Positions 35,932-51,118 of a DNA stretch of 64,000 bases are shown piece by piece; the stretch's first letter is position 1; every line of letters begins with the position of its first letter. The notes below the pieces were generated by a model, which had not been told where the DNA came from, ran no database searches, and saw only the letters and a program-made list of their open reading frames with translations. Location: positions 11,530,819 through 11,594,818 of the forward strand of contig NW_024881316.1 in assembly GCF_018691265.1 (NCBI RefSeq). The letters run 5' to 3'. The position numbers were made by a program, and so were the translations under genes. Source of the stretch: Tyto alba. Lineage: Eukaryota; Chordata; Aves; Strigiformes; Tytonidae.

Positions 35932-36163
35932 AGAAAAAAAATCCACTTTTTGGCTAAAAGTCCTATGCTTCTAGTATTACCAGCTCAAATAAAAATTTTA
36001 GTCTGTTTTTTCTTCTCTTCTCCTCTCCTCTCCTGACTTTTCTCACCCTTTTCTCTGCATTCAAAGTTTGTTTCTTTTTCTTCTCCAAAGGGCACTTTGG
36101 GCAAGATTTCCTGCTGATGTGAGCTAGTTATTTCTCCTTTGGTTTTAGAGATCTCACTTAAAG
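35932..36163. other. HTR1E upstream intronic DNA with pyrimidine tract
   Basis: It contains a C/T-rich tract at about 36003-36050 (purine-rich on the HTR1E transcript). No gene is seen. Confidence 0.5.
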
Positions 36164-36222
36164 TAGGAGGTTGGACTATGGGACCTCTAGTGATCCCTTC
36201 CAACAACCATTTCTACGATCTC
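36164..36222 (+). mobile_element. CR1 LINE 3' end fragment
   Basis: GTAGGAGGTTGGACTATGGG followed by ACCTCTAGTGATCCCTTCCAAC and CCATTTCTACGATCTCTG-like sequence matches the final 60 bases of avian CR1. It is plus-oriented and lies in the presumed first intron of HTR1E. Confidence 0.85.
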
Positions 36223-39200
36223 TGTGAATTACTGATACTAGGAGCTAGTCCTTTTCCTGCTTGTTAAATAGGCTCCAGCAGATGAAGAGCTGAGGAAATT
36301 TGCCTTTTCATTTTAATTGCTATACCAGAGGGATCAATTACTTCCATATCATCTTTGGAAAAAAGAAACAGAGTAGCCTATCTCAGCAAAGGCATGCTAG
36401 CATTTCATCGTTTTCTATTCTGCTTTTCCATATCCATGTCTGTATTAATATCGTGGAGAGAGTACTTGAAAATTACTGAGGTTACCTTTAACACACAGCT
36501 TTCAAACAATGTTTAAAGCTTTATGGCAAACGCTTAATTTTACACAGCACATCAGTGTTGCTAGGAGCTTATATAGTTTTGTCTAATTATTCCTGACATT
36601 TCACATATCCCACTGTGCGTGTCTTTAGAGGAGACAGACAAAAAGCTTTTGCCTTTGCTCTGAGATTTCTATCAAACTGTGCTCCCTGTCAGGCACTCCA
36701 GAATGATGCAAGGTACAAACAATAATTAAAAAAAAAAAAAAAAAAAGGTTTAATTTTGTTTCAGGTGTTTGTATGTCTTTTCTGTACATCCCAAACGCTG
36801 ACTGAAGCCAGTTTGCAGTCTGTGTGATGCAACTTGGGATACCCTCTGGGGCCTTGCTTACTCATTTGTAATTTATCTTGGCAAAAGGATGTAGAAAACC
36901 GAAAGCCTGAATCCTTTTCCGTTAAAATAAACAAAAAGATTCCTTCCGCTGGCTTTGCTTATTGAAGAGTAAGGAGTCTTCTAGGATACTTGTACAGGCT
37001 CCCTCACCAGGCGGGGGGAATGAGATAGCAGCTGCCAGAAATACACTTGTCCCCTCTCAAGACAAGTCCTCAAGGCAGATGGTGTGAATCACATCCTGGA
37101 AATGCGGCTCTTTCTCTATTTTGACTACAAGTGGCTCCTCCACAGTTGCATTTAGAATACATGCCTGATTTTTAGATGGCTAAATTTGAGAGGTAAAACC
37201 CATTCTTACTGACACCAGTGGGACTTACACTAGGCTCTGAGAGAGAGTTTGCACATGCAAGCTAATAAGGAATTAAAAATTTGAATGAAGAATTACGAAT
37301 TTAAAGCTAGTCAGCTGCTTAGCTCTGTGTACATATGCTCTTATTCAGAAATAGGAGTGCTGTCTTCTGAATGAGCTGAATGAGGAACAATCAAAAATAG
37401 AAACTTTAGAAAAAAACCTGGCCTTTGTGGATAGGCCCTGGGAAAGCAGATCTGTATCATCATAGACTCAGGGTTAGCACAATGTTTTAAATTCTACCCA
37501 AGGCACAACAGAAGCCCCCACCCCTAAGTAGACTTCCCTCTTCAGAAACTGCTTTAAAGTATGAACAGCCTTGGAGAAAATATGAGGTCCGTCTATTAAG
37601 AATAGACTGAACAAGCCAGATGAAAATTCATCCATCCATCTTCAGGTTGTTACTGCATTGGAAATGATGATTTGGCCATTTAGGCCTAAAGCCAAAACTT
37701 CAGCTCAAACCTTTTTCACAAATTGTTCATGCGAGTCTTCTCTGTCAAGCCAGATCTTGATTTCATTAGTTTGCACCCTTATTATGTCTGATACTTTGAC
37801 CAGTGGATAAAGCAAAGAGGCATTCTCTACCTCTGCACTCCTGGAGCATGGACCAGAAGCAATTGCAATCCATGTGCTTTCCTCAGTATCATCACTTAGC
37901 AAATGCCCCCTGGTCCCCAAGAACACTCAAAGGTACTGGAAGACACAATGGGATTCACATGGCCTCCACAATTGCCTATTGATCTGGTCCATGGACAGGA
38001 GAGCTCTTTCTGCTTCTTGATGTTAGGGGACACTTTTTCTCCTTGTCCTTCACTTCTCTGGGATCCCTGAAGTTTCATGGACCTGGAATTTCTTCCCATC
38101 CTGCGTGGTCCCCATATTCTCTTCTGAGCGCTGTCTTTAGGCATCTTTAATTCACTAGGAACTGAATTGCTGAGGTTCTCTCCCTAGATGGCCTTTCACA
38201 TGGATGTAGCCTCAGGGAAATCCTTTCTGAGTTCCACCTGCTCTCTGCATCACAAGGATACTCTGAAAAATAAATTATTCCTTTTCTTAATGAACTTGTC
38301 CTTAAACAAACCCCATCACACTTTATCAGACCCAAGCACCAGGTTTCCATTAGGACAAGAGACTGCTGATCACACAGGGGAGTTTAGTTGTTTAAGTCTG
38401 CTCACTGCTCAGCAGGGCCAACGTTTTTTTCCTTGGAGAACCACTGCAATGATTGAAGATGGGGAAAAATATAAACAAAGCATCATCCCTGAAGAACACC
38501 AGCTTGCAGGTACCTCAGACCAGGCAAGCCCATCGTTTCATGTCAAAACCCATCACTGGGGAGCTAATTTGGTTTTAATTCCTGTGCTCCTTATAGGAAA
38601 TGAGCCCTTAGCAATTCAAACAATATAAATACTATATACGAGAACTGTGTTAAACCAACGTTATTAAGGAAGTATATTTAAATGCTGAAAAGTCTGGAGA
38701 TGTCAGGCTGAAGGCTTCCTCTGAGCCTTAAGTCTGTGCCTCTTGTCATCCTTCACCCACATTATGAGGATACACACTGGCTTTACAACATCAATTAGTA
38801 ACGTTGACTTGTAGGCATTGTATTTCCTTTCTCCTGCTGTTTCCCCTTGCTGCTCCCCATTCCAAGCCATCCTTGTTTCCATACGATCTCATCCTAACTC
38901 CTGCCTCCCAGAGCAGATGCGGTCCCTCAGCCCTTGCTGTTCACCTCCCAGCTCACCTCCGGAGCCGGAGCATCCCCAGGCTCCCCTGGCCTGATGCTGC
39001 CACCTCAGCCACTACCACCAGCAGCTTGGCCAGGGCTCGTGTCCAGCCTCCCACAGTGCCTGTGCCCCAGCTGCCCTCACCTGTCCAGATTTTGTCTCTC
39101 TGCTTTTGAATTAGAAAGCACCTCTATAAAATCTTTTGACCTGAAAAAGAGATGGGGTTTTAAAATGGGAAATTATTTACTAGAAGATGTCAGTGATTGA

Positions 39201-42200
39201 CCTGGTTTATTAATGCAGGGCAGGGCTTAAATGCTACTTGTTAATCTTTAAAAATGCAGGTGTGGTTGTGGTCATATATTTAGTAGTTCTTGTGTTTTAA
39301 TTGTTTACTGCCTGTCTTTGGTGGCACCTGGCAGCCCCTGAGCAGAGTCAGGGACCATCTAGCCCAGAACAGGGCAAAAGAACCCAGGCTGTGATTCAGG
39401 AAGGCAAAGCCTGCTAGGGTAATCCCAGTGTAAGGGTTCCTGTCGCTTAGTTTAGGATTAGCCTGGGGAGCTGATGCGGCTTCATATTCTTCGTGTCCAT
39501 TTTCTGGTCTGGCCAGGGCACCTCCGTGATTTGCTTCTCAGCTGAGGCTGCATGAAAGACAAGTCTGGTGTGACTGGGACAGGTACCAGTCCTGGGGCAC
39601 CAGGGAAACGGCACAAGGACTCTGAGATTTGGTCTCATGAAAATGCAGTATTGGAAAATTTACAGTCTGATTGTTAGGTCATTTATGACAAACAGATGTA
39701 GAGTGACTAGCTTCAGAGGATTCAGTGAAAAAAACATGTTAACAAGGAGAGTTTTACTATCTCTAGTCAGTGATAGCTGGTTTTCAGTATCTGTATTGCT
39801 TGCATACTATTGTTATATATAGTATTACTATCACTGTAGTAATTGATTGTGGTTTTATAAGTGACTTCTTGGAAGGGACATTAGTAACAGCTATCTTAAA
39901 GTACTCTCACTAAAAGCACTGCCGTGCTTATGTTTTCCAGCTGTAGCCCTTTAGGCTGTCAGTCATTTCATACAGAGTGAATTTTACACACACAGACTAA
40001 TTTTATTGATTTGGTGGGAGATACTCATCTGGGTTCCTCAAAATGGGAATCAATCATGTTTCGTATTAACTGATTATTGGTAATGGCATTGAGTGCTGTC
40101 TGGGAGCAGGAAAGGGGGAAGAGGATGATTAAATGTTCCTTAAAAGCAACTGGACAGCTTTAAGCTGTGAGATGGCAATGTCCATGTCTGCTCCTGCCAG
40201 ATGATATCTCCACCTTCTCAGCAGAGGACCACTGTGTAGCAGAATAATCTGAATTTATGGTGAACACACTGACTCCCTCTCCTTGGCCACTGAACTTTTC
40301 ACCATTTCATAGGAAATGGAATAACATCACTTGGAGAGAACAAGAGGAACTAGCATTGCACATGTGTATGTGCAGGGCAGGTTAGTTTTTTTACATCCAC
40401 GGTTTTACATTTCCTCTAAGCAGTTATGGTACCGTGCAAATGATATATCTTTGTGCCCTTGACAGCAGTAAATCAATTTGACTTTGTTAAACCCTGAATT
40501 GGGTCGAGTGCTTTTCACTTTCAATATTTCTATGATCATAGCTGTGAAGGGCAGGAATCTGTGGCATGCTTTTTGAGATAGGTGGTTAGCTTATGGAAAA
40601 TATGACTTAGCACATTTATGATAATGTTAATATTTCAAACTATGGAGAGATGCTAAACTTCCAACACTCTTCCTTGCTACCTCAAAGAGGTTGTCTCTTC
40701 CAAGTTCATATACAAAGCACTAAAATTCAAGCCTTTCACTTAAAATTTATTTTGTCAGATCTTGCAACTTTCTAGATCATCCTGCTCTTGTAAAGTCAGC
40801 CAGTGTTGGACTTCACAGCTCCTTGGTAGCCAACTGATAGAGCTGAGTTAAACAGAATATGATATAATTTAAATAAAACTGAAGTTTCCAAATACTTTGT
40901 GTTGTATTCAGGCATGCTGGTGTTGCTTTGGGCTTCCAAGGATCTCGGTGCTGCAGAGGTCATGTTATGGCAGCAGTCGTAACTGACTGCAATTTATATA
41001 GGCGCGGATGCTGTTTGTAACATGTCACATTGGGAAAAGTGCTACCCAGAAGTTGAGAAAGTAGAGATGGTCAGAATCACACCAATCTGTGGCAGAACTG
41101 TCAGCAAAATAAAGTCTTGCTGTCACCAGGCAGCTCATATTCACAGTCACAGCATGAGATTTGATGCCAGCTATGTTATAGGCAAAATGAAGGTAAACTA
41201 TCAGAAGGTGGGTCGAGGTTGCCTTACAACAGTGTAAAGTGGGGGAAGGACAATAAATAAAATGGCTACTTTTATGTGAGAACTGAAATCTTGTAAGAAC
41301 CTGTCTTTGAGAAATTTCCAGCTGCATTATGGGTCCTCAGATTTAGGGATGTGACCTTTTTCTACACAGACTGAATGAGGTCAAGAATGAAATTACTATG
41401 AAGTTTGTATGAACTAAGCTATGAATTTTGACTTTCAAGTTAGATTTTCCCTGTGCACACTGGTGAACTGAGCAGCACGATGGAAAGACAGGTCGGAGGA
41501 ACTCAGCACTAAGCAAGGTGTGCGGAGGCACAGCTGTTGGTGTATTTGTATCTGTGGGCATCTGACTAACACTCATACATGTACTCACCCTGACATAAAC
41601 AACCAGAGCACAGTATGTTGTAATAAAGGGTATAATGGCCTGCAGCCTGCTTTCCAATGTGTTTGTGTAAAGAAGATTGCTGGGGCTGCAGGGAGCCCCT
41701 GGCTCCCTCCTGGCCAGAGGATGGGCTAAGGAAGCAACATGGGGGACAACACTGCTGGGCACGACGTGAGAACTTGCTGGACGTGACAGACACCAACACA
41801 GCACTTGACAAGTCACAGATGGTGCCCCAAGGGATGTCTGGGTTTTGCAGGTGGTTGAGATGGAGTTATGTGAGAAATGGCTTCACAGAGAAGTGAAGAG
41901 GGATGTTTGGGACCCTTTTGGGAGCGCAGCCTTGCAAGACCCATAACACCTTGGTCACCACATCAGTAATTGCATGTAAGGCTGAGCTTGCCTATGTAAC
42001 AGAAATGCCAGATTTGGGTATGGATGTTGCAAAATGGGGACTGATAGGGAGGAATTAATTCGGGCAGGGTTGTCTGTCTGGGAGGAGACTGGAATGGAGA
42101 AAGGGAAGGTCAAGGCTGGTGAAAAGGAGGGATGAGAAGTGGGAGAAGGGATAACAAGGATAAAAGGAGGTATGCATTGCTCACCTACAGCTGAAATCAA

Positions 42201-45200
42201 GAGAATAACCCAACCTGTTGTTCAGAACAAAGCACAAGTCAAACCTGACACCATGGTCAGGAGGCCCGGGGAGGATGGGTCCTTTTGCCCATACTGTCTG
42301 ACTTGGGGACCCAGGAGATGGAGGGATGCAGCATTCTGGTGTCACCACGTTGGTACCTGCACCAGACCTGATGGCGCTGGTAGCTACCCATCACCTCCTC
42401 GGGGCGATGAGGGGTGACTGTGTCCTCTCACCTGTGCAAGAGCAAAAATAAATGCTCATGCAGGACAGTTTTGTGCACATGCGCTTCTTCTAGTGGCTCT
42501 GAATAACATCCATTGGAACCTAAATGCTGTCTACATGGTTTCCAAAACAGCAAGCTGTGAAGTGGACCTTTAGCACCGTTATTTCTGTCCCTGGATCTGC
42601 TGTTTTGTTGCTCTCCAGCTCTTTTGCTGAAGAGCTTAGGATGACCACCAGCATGACCATGATGCTTTAACTCTCTCAACATTACAGAGTGCATCTCCCC
42701 GTGCTTGTCAGGGTGGCTTAACCTCCATTCCCAGTGGACACTACCAACCTGGAGGATTCCCTTCCCAGTTAGGAGTCCAAGAGAAAACCGGTGGGAGAGG
42801 GAAGGTGCCTCCCAAATAGCCATGGTTCTGTCAGCAGCCCATCAATATCTTCACTCTGGAGGGGCAAGAGAGGCTCTGGCTTAGGGTGAGGTCAGGACGA
42901 AGACTCATCTCCCTCAGTACATCACAGCTCCCAGCCTTCTGCCCTCAAAATGAGGGAAATTTGGTTTTCCATTGCTGAAATTCCTGGCATCACTCTTAAC
43001 AAAAGTTATACAATGATGTAGTTTGCTACAGGTATGCAGCTTCCTACAGACTCTTCCCATCCACTTCATACGTGCTTCTGTCATGCTGGCAATGCTCAAG
43101 ATCATTATATTTGAAAACAGTTATACTATAACCTGTAATTCCAGTTATAAGAAACTGCATACTGTTAGTTGAATACTTTAGGCTGGGCTCATTGATATAA
43201 TTTCAACTGGTAAGGCACCTTCTTAAGCCATATTTATGTACACCCATTTTAAACTCATTTAAGAATCTCCAGGATGAGTTTTGCCATGGTCTAACGAGCT
43301 CATTTGAAAATGCACCTTTTTGCCTAACCACTGCAAACCTGGGCCTGAATCAATCTGACCTGGAATCAGTGAAAGACTGCAAGCTGGCAGTTTTGCAAAG
43401 CTATTTTTACAGAAGTCCTTCCAGGATCACACTTCAGAGGTAAGCTTTTCTGGTGTAGATCTTGGCACATGCAAATGAGAAACAATAATTAGTGACAATC
43501 TTCGAACCATGCTTACTCCCACAAGCAGTGGTATAATTATCTTTCACAGATGATTACTCATTTTTATCTACTTTCAATAAAAAAATTAGTAAATCTTAGG
43601 CAGTGAAAGCTCATAAGATGCTGCTGAGCTACAATCTGATACAAACTAGGATTCAGTGCAGATTTCACCCTGTCTTTAGCTAGACATAAATAAATTTCTC
43701 TCTGACGGTAAAATACACAGATTTTTTGTAAACAACTAGACTAGGCATCTACTCTAGTTGTAATAATTTGTAATAAATAATACTCTATAATAATTTGCTT
43801 TAAAGAGACTACTGAATTAAAAACTCATCACTTCTCATAACACTTTAGACTGTTAGCACTGTACATTTAAAAATTGTTTTATACTACATAAAATACTCAT
43901 TTAAGGTTTAGCTCATTCTTTGTAGTTCACTTCACTTTCCCCTTTTCATGCCCTACCTTAAATCCCGAGATGTTTAACCTATGAACACCGGTGGCTGTAT
44001 TTTACCATACTGTGGAGCCAAGAGACATGGGTGGCTGGGTCTTGCAACTTCTGTGGAGGCAGAATTTATAGTGCTGCCTTTCCCACCAAGTTGTGGCAGG
44101 AAGACCTTCTCCCCGTGCCTCCTCCTTCTCCAGAGATGAGTTATGGAGATAGAAACCTTCTTCTGCTGTAAATCTGTGACTGACAGTGTGGAAAAGAAAA
44201 ATATGTCCATTTGTTTTGCAGACTGTGTTTGTAGAAGTGCTGAAGTGAGCTAGACTGGGAACCAGAAACATGCTACATTAGCATGGAGTGCTGAGTGGGT
44301 TGATCCACACAGCCAAGAAATAGGGTAAATTTTCAGCCATGGAGTTACCGGTCCCTACAGGTGGACAGTCCTGTTATGTGAGTTAACCTGATTAAAGCTA
44401 GCTGACATGCTCTTCCCTGATACGTGGGACATCTATTTTAACAGAGGCAGGCAAGCTTGTTTGATTGCCCCCCAGCACCATGTGACTGCTCCAGAGATGT
44501 GCTCATCAGTGGATCTTGTCTTGGTGCAAGAAAGGGGTCTTGATCCTTGGTGATTTCCTAAATTAGTAGATAGCCAGACCCAGGAGACATGTAACCTACA
44601 CACTTAACCTTTCATCTGGGAAGAAAAATACTGTCTGCACAGGTTGCTGACCCTTGCAAACTTCATGCTTAACAGTTACTCTCACATGGAGAGGTTCTTC
44701 TCTGAGTAATTTTATGTTTTTTATAAAACTTGTGGTAATACTGTCTTACTCAAACTTCATATTTCTAAATGTTTTTCATCACCAAAGAAGACCTTTTCTC
44801 TGCATTTTCTGTTTTACCTGTCTTTGTACATGCATCTTTACAAGATGCCATGTTACCAATATTCCCTTTCCTGTGTTTTTAACTAAATTTTAAAGGTTTT
44901 ACATTTTTAAACCTATTTTAAGTCCATGGCCCCAATACCTGATATAGATTTTTAAAGATGACAAACACAAAATCTGCTTCAGGAAAACATATAAACTTAA
45001 AAGATCTGGTGATGGACCCAAATCTCTTGCTGTGGAACAGGCAGCTGTCCCCAGGGAAGACATCTGTCCCAGGTTTTGTGCTGCTGCAGTACCCACTGCT
45101 GTTTATGGCTTGGCTGTTTTGCTCTGCACTTCCCTTTCATTTTACTGAATGGTTCAGCAGGCACACACACAGGCACAAAACAAAAGAGTGCGGATGCTGA

Positions 45201-48200
45201 GTATTGGCGGATCCGTGGGGCCCTCCATAATCCTTCCTCCTACTGCTCAAACTTCCATTCAGACTATTTATTCATTGACTGTATGACTAAGACCTGCAAT
45301 CAGATAAAATACAGGTAGGAGGACAGCTTGGTTAATGAGATTCCGTATCAGACATTGGCAGCTAAGCTCTGCGGTCGCTCCGTGTAATTCACAAAGGGGG
45401 AGGGCAGAGGAGAGTGTCATTTCTAGCACTTACAGCCCTCCTTAGAAGAAGAACGCTTGGGATGATGTTTGACTAAAAGGTGGCCCAGGAACAGATAGTC
45501 ACGAAGCTGGTTAGTAAAATTTAACTGTAAAGTGAAGTCCCCCAATATTTGCTCTCTGGGTGGCGTGTAAATGGTCCTGAGCAGGTGAGTCCATCCCCAG
45601 CACAGGGCTTGCCTGCAGCCACATCACTCGGTCAGCCAGGCAGCAGCTAAGATGCAGATCCATTCATAAAAAGTTCCAGCAACAGTCTACCAAAGCAAAA
45701 TAAACCACAGTCATATTTGCCTTCCAAAAAAAAAAAAAAAAAAAAAAAAAAGCTGGTAATTCTAACTTGTAGAGGCCATGCTGCCATGACATTGGAAGAC
45801 TGGTGCTGAAGAGATCCACATTTCTTAGCTGGGAATAGCATAGACAGCATCTTGGTGTTTGAAGGAAATAAAGAATGAATAGAGAATGACACAACAAGGT
45901 GCTGGAGGACTTGGGAGGAGAGGAGTTTGATCTATTATCTTCTGAAATAAATTCTCTTGCTTTAAAAAAATAGGTCTAGGGACAAAATGTTTCAGTGTCC
46001 TCTTAATTACTAACAGTTTAATATCTCCAAGCAAGAAATATTTGTTTCCCCTTTTGAATGGGGTTACAAAAAGAAAATCCAGTATTCAAAACTCATTTTG
46101 ATTAATGTTTACTCTTTTATTTGAAATTCTTGACTTCCCCACAGGTTACAGTTATGTGGAGCATGGAAGAACTATTCATATTGCTTCAGAAATGGTAACT
46201 TTTAAACTAATATGAGCTATTCTGAAGATTAGTATCCTTTGAACTAGTATAATGTTTTGTTTTGTAACTAGAAAAAAAACTGCCTCATTGTGACTCTCCT
46301 CCCATGGTCCTTTTGGAACAGAAATCATGCAGAATTTGTAAAATTGTTGTAAACAAAGATTATTTTGCTGGAGAAAAATCTTATGTGGGAAACTATTTTT
46401 TTAAAAATCCTTCACTAGAAAGCAAGCTGTTTCATTTGCCAACTCTTAAAGCACCTCACTGGAACATCTTAAAAATTCCCCTGAAGAATATGAGGATTGT
46501 GTCTAATGTAACTAGAAAAAGTTGCTGAAGGAACAGTCGGATTTTCTCCCCAGCTGGCAATCCTTCTTTTATTCTCTTTGCGCTGAAGATCCTGACACAA
46601 TTTGCAAGCCTAACACTTCACGTACTGCTCACAGGCCCTGCAGGAGGCACAGTCCAATTCCTCGCTTATTAACGACTTGTGGGGGGAACTGCGAGTGGGA
46701 GACCATGTAGAGACAAGAGGATTGACTTGTCCTGATGCCCAAATGCTGAGCTGGCACTAGAAATTCAGCAGCGCTGCGACCTGCCGATGAACTGGGTTTC
46801 TCTCTAGGCACATGCCTGAAATCCTACTTTATCTTCATTGGTTTATGGCCTAAAGGGAACCTAAATATGTTTCTAAGAGTGCACCTCGTAGGGAAGACTC
46901 GTTCCCTATGGTGAACAGTTATTGCCCAGCCACCTTTCCCGTGTCACCTGTGGTTTTAAAGACCTCTGTTGTCATCAGTCGGTCCCTCAATCTTCTTTCC
47001 TACCTGAAGAGTCTGAGCCTGTGCGCTCATTCTTCATACTGATGAACTGCTGTTGTTCGTCATACAGAGGAAAAAGCCCATTATACAGGTGTTACATTAT
47101 TAAAGATGCTTAGGTCACTTAACTCCCACCAGAAAGAAACCTTGGTTCATGAAATCCTGAACACTCTCATAAAGACAGCGAAACATTAACTCCTGGGTGC
47201 ACAAATCCTTTCTGAATATGCGTATGAGGCTCCTAAATTAATTAGCTACTTTAGGTTTTCTTTCTGAGGAGTGTTTTCAGGCTTGGAGCCCTGCAGTGTA
47301 GCACAGCAGGAATGGCAGGGTAAGGAAACTATTGGCGAGACCTTATTACGCTGTGGTCTGTTACAGTTTTGTTGCTTTGCCTTTAAACCACTAACTAGAA
47401 GAGGAAGCATCTGTTTTTCAAGGTCTCCCAAATGCACTGAGAAAAACTGTAAGAAAAATCTGCGCTGAATTCTCACCTGAAAATGCATTCTCTGTCTCAA
47501 TTTCTCATCTTGCTGCTTAGAGACATGTCAAAGACACACAAATATCTACCAGTGAATATCATTTATTCAGCTCTGAGGAAATGGTGCTATTTGTATTTAT
47601 ATGGAGACTATCACTTTATACAAGCTAAATGTCACTGTACCTGCATTGTTTTTCAAGTCAATATTTGTTTCTGGCTGCCACGCTTGTCAGAAGACTGGTG
47701 TCAATGGGGTTTATTTAATCTCCATGTGACTTGGTTCTGTACAGAACTGCTCTGCAATTCATAGAGGTCCCAAATGAACAAATTTGACAGACTAAAACTT
47801 AATAGTGTATTAAGGGCCTTGAAGCTTGATCCAAGACCCTTTGAAAGCAATGGAAATATTTCCACTGCAAGCAAAAGATTTCAGATTAAGCCTTAGTGAA
47901 TATATGCCCAATTTCTTGCTGATAAAATTAAGTAGATGACTCACACAATGGCGCTAGACTTCCTTTGAAAGGAAAATTTTGTATGACTGAAGAAATAGTT
48001 TTATTGTAGCAGAAGGTGCTGTGGGTCCTTACTCATGTTGAAAAATATCTCATGTTGGTGAAAAGCACTGGGCTGGTGGCATAAGACTGCTGCTGGGGAC
48101 TGCAAGCGTGGGATTTCCATCTGGCCAGTGTGCTTGCTGCAAGCGCAGGAGACATGAATTACTGACAGCCCACGTGGTGTACGACACCCTAAAGGTCAAG

Positions 48201-51118
48201 GACAGACTCCCATTTAGGATGAGAAAACACTTCTTGCCCAAGTCCTGGGTGCAAAACCCGCTGATTAAGAGACATTCAGGTATTAGACTGGCTGAGCTCT
48301 GACCTCCGTGGTGGCCTGATACACCCTCAGTTTGCTATGTGGGAAGAAGGCCCGAGGATGATGCAGTACATTTATGGTTCTGTGGGTTTGTATTTGAACT
48401 AAACTCATGCTGCCATCGCAGTCTTAAGGCAAATGCTTGTGGAGCTTGGGCCCTGGGCAGTGATTTGAACAAAAAGCTCAAGCTAAACTCAGTCAATAGC
48501 TCCTGAAGAATCACATGGAAAAGAGATATACTGCTTTTATTTCTGGAACTTGCTGTTCATAGAGGAAACTACAGGAACCAATTGATCAATGCAAGACACT
48601 TGCTGAGCTGACAGCACATATGGACAATATTGTGGTTACCCATATAATACAGCCACTGTTGTGATACTGCAGTTACATTCTTCAGGGTCTTAGTGATAAC
48701 TGGATCTAGCTGTAGCTTTCATATGAAGATATACTTTTTCTCTGAAACCCTTACTATACACACAACCAAGCTAAAATATTTAATTTTGTTCATTCCCTGG
48801 GATAACTAAACCATGTCTCTGCTTTTGGAGACTTTTATTTGCACCTCAGCTCACATAACTGGCACTGTAACTACATGTCTGGAGCAATTACCTTGTAAAT
48901 ACAAGATAAGCAAAATATATTATAATGAAAACAACTGAATTTCAAGCATTTCAGACATGTCATTATATGAATTAGTGGTCATTAGGTGTCAAACCCCATA
49001 AGCACGATGTAATTAACCCACAAATACAACATAAATATAGAGCAATTAAAGAAGTTCATCTACTATAAAGACTGAGCTGTCTTTTAACAGGTGTAATAAA
49101 ATATGATACATCAAGCTCTGCTAGAAGTAATGTATATTAAGATAGCAGGAGTTGGTGTCTATGTTGGAGAAAGAGAAAGGACAGTATTTGGCTCTGACTC
49201 TCAGAAGAATGGCAGTGGAAGTCACATGTTTTTCAGCTATACACTATATATACACCATATTTCTATTCTCCCTTTTTGTAGTAAATTGGTTATACTGAAT
49301 ACAGAAGACTGTGGTTCAGGCTAATAACATCCTATGATGACTAGCACATCATAACCTTTTACTAACCAGAAAAATGCTTATGTGAACACTTGTCCTGCTC
49401 TTGGTTGGGTTTTGCTGCTGCAACTAGTACTTGTAACAAATAAGAGATATTAATATTGTGCTAATAAGGAAACAATCACAAAAACCCTCCCAAACCAACA
49501 AATCAACGAGAATCCCGCCCCCCCTGCCGCTCCTCACAGGTGCATGTCTCAGTAGTAGAAGACTGATTTTAAAGGCATGCTACATTTCACACCTACTATG
49601 TGTATTTCAAATATATTTTTCTCACTAAGAACAATATTAGTTTCTGGAATAAACAAGAGTACTTTAATCATCAGCACACGCAAAGCCTTGATTTATTCTG
49701 CCTCAGAAAATGAAGGAGACAATGAGGGGGTATAAGATGGAGAGTGTCTGTCTCTTTTGCTTTGCCAGACATCAACTTCAGGAAGCTTGGGTAGAACTTA
49801 CCATGGGATCAGAGGTGAATACAGCAAAGCAAAATGTTTTAAAATTCACCAGTTCTATAAAATTCAAACAGCATACATTCTCTAAGTCATACAAGGACTA
49901 AAAATGTGTGCACATATGTATATATGTTTTGTACATACACAATTACCATGAAATTGTACAACCAGTATGCTATTCCTTAAGTACTTATTGAAAGCCTGAG
50001 GATCTGAAGATCCTCAACAGTCTGAGGATTTGATTTCTAATCATGAACACCACAACTGTGCTGACTCACCAGCCCCCAAGATGACAAAAGGAAAAGAGCA
50101 GACACTGCATGACCCCAGCAAGGGCTGAACAATGCTTACATGGCATTTGAGGCTTCCTTGTCCCACATGGGAAGACTTGCTGTCTCCCTTTCTGAATCCC
50201 ATCAGCTTTGCAGCTGACAGCCAGCCCAGCATTGCTTGCAGTGAGAGATGATGGGCAGCATCCACCCAGAGTTAGTTTCTGAATGGCATGGTGCTGAAAA
50301 CCTACCAGACTGTGTAAACTTTTCTCTGTCAAAACCTGTGCGAGGTTAAATATTCCTTCTTCACACAGCAAAGTCTCTAGGACATTATACCAACATAACA
50401 GAGCAGATTTTGAGTAAGAAAAGGAGCTGCAGTGATTCTCTATCACTGCTACATCAAGTTTATTTCTGGGCTGACATGGTACCACTCATGATGAGGAACT
50501 TAGAATTCAGAAATCACCAAAATGGAACAGATTCAAATGAACAGCTTAGGAAATAAAGAGAAATATTTGTCCCAAGCCAAAATCCTCTTTGATGACAGTT
50601 TTAACTACATGTATAGACAAACTGGATTCCCAGAATGTATGTGTGAATTCATTTCCTAAACTAATAGACAAACAGGTAGTGCAAGGTGAGAGAAACCTTT
50701 GCAGAAAATATAGGACCTGGTAGCTAAAAGGTGATTTTCCTCATACTTGTTTACCTGTCTCTGCCACCTTTATAAGTGGGTGGTCTGCATTCGGTTTCCT
50801 TGGACAAAGAGAGGGCTTGAGATAGCTTGGGCTAGGCATGCTTTCTGGTAGCTGGTAAAGAACACAGCAGTCTGTCTGTCAGTCTGGGCATCAACACCTT
50901 CAAGCCAAGATAACAGATGAGTCTTGCAGGGTCCAACACTCTAATGTAATTTCGTAGGATGTCCAAACCACCACTAAGTTGTCTATGCAGGTTTGGGAGG
51001 CGGTAGAGAAAAACATCTTCTGGTGCCTATCAAGGAGCAGAAGTGCTTCTCAGCACTCACAACATCACTGAGGTGAACGACTGTTCTGAGAATCCTGACT
51101 GAGTATAAACCAGTACCA
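36223..51118. other. Long gene-free stretch upstream of HTR1E
   Basis: No coding gene is supported over about 15 kb. It contains an A19 run at 36728-36746 and an A26 run at 45726-45751. A pair of overlapping minus-strand frames at 37705-38144 (82 and 73 codons) and a 146-codon plus-strand frame at 38188-38628 have no similarity I recognise. A GC-rich patch lies at 38.9-39.1 kb. Non-coding HTR1E exons may lie here but cannot be placed by eye. Confidence 0.5.
45726..45751. repeat. Poly(A) run, 26 bases
   Basis: An uninterrupted run of 26 A. No retroposon body is recognisable upstream of it. Confidence 0.95.

Noticed and set aside
48050..48310. Possible CR1 fragment
   Set aside because: Some CR1-like phrasing, but I could not match the diagnostic 3' end.
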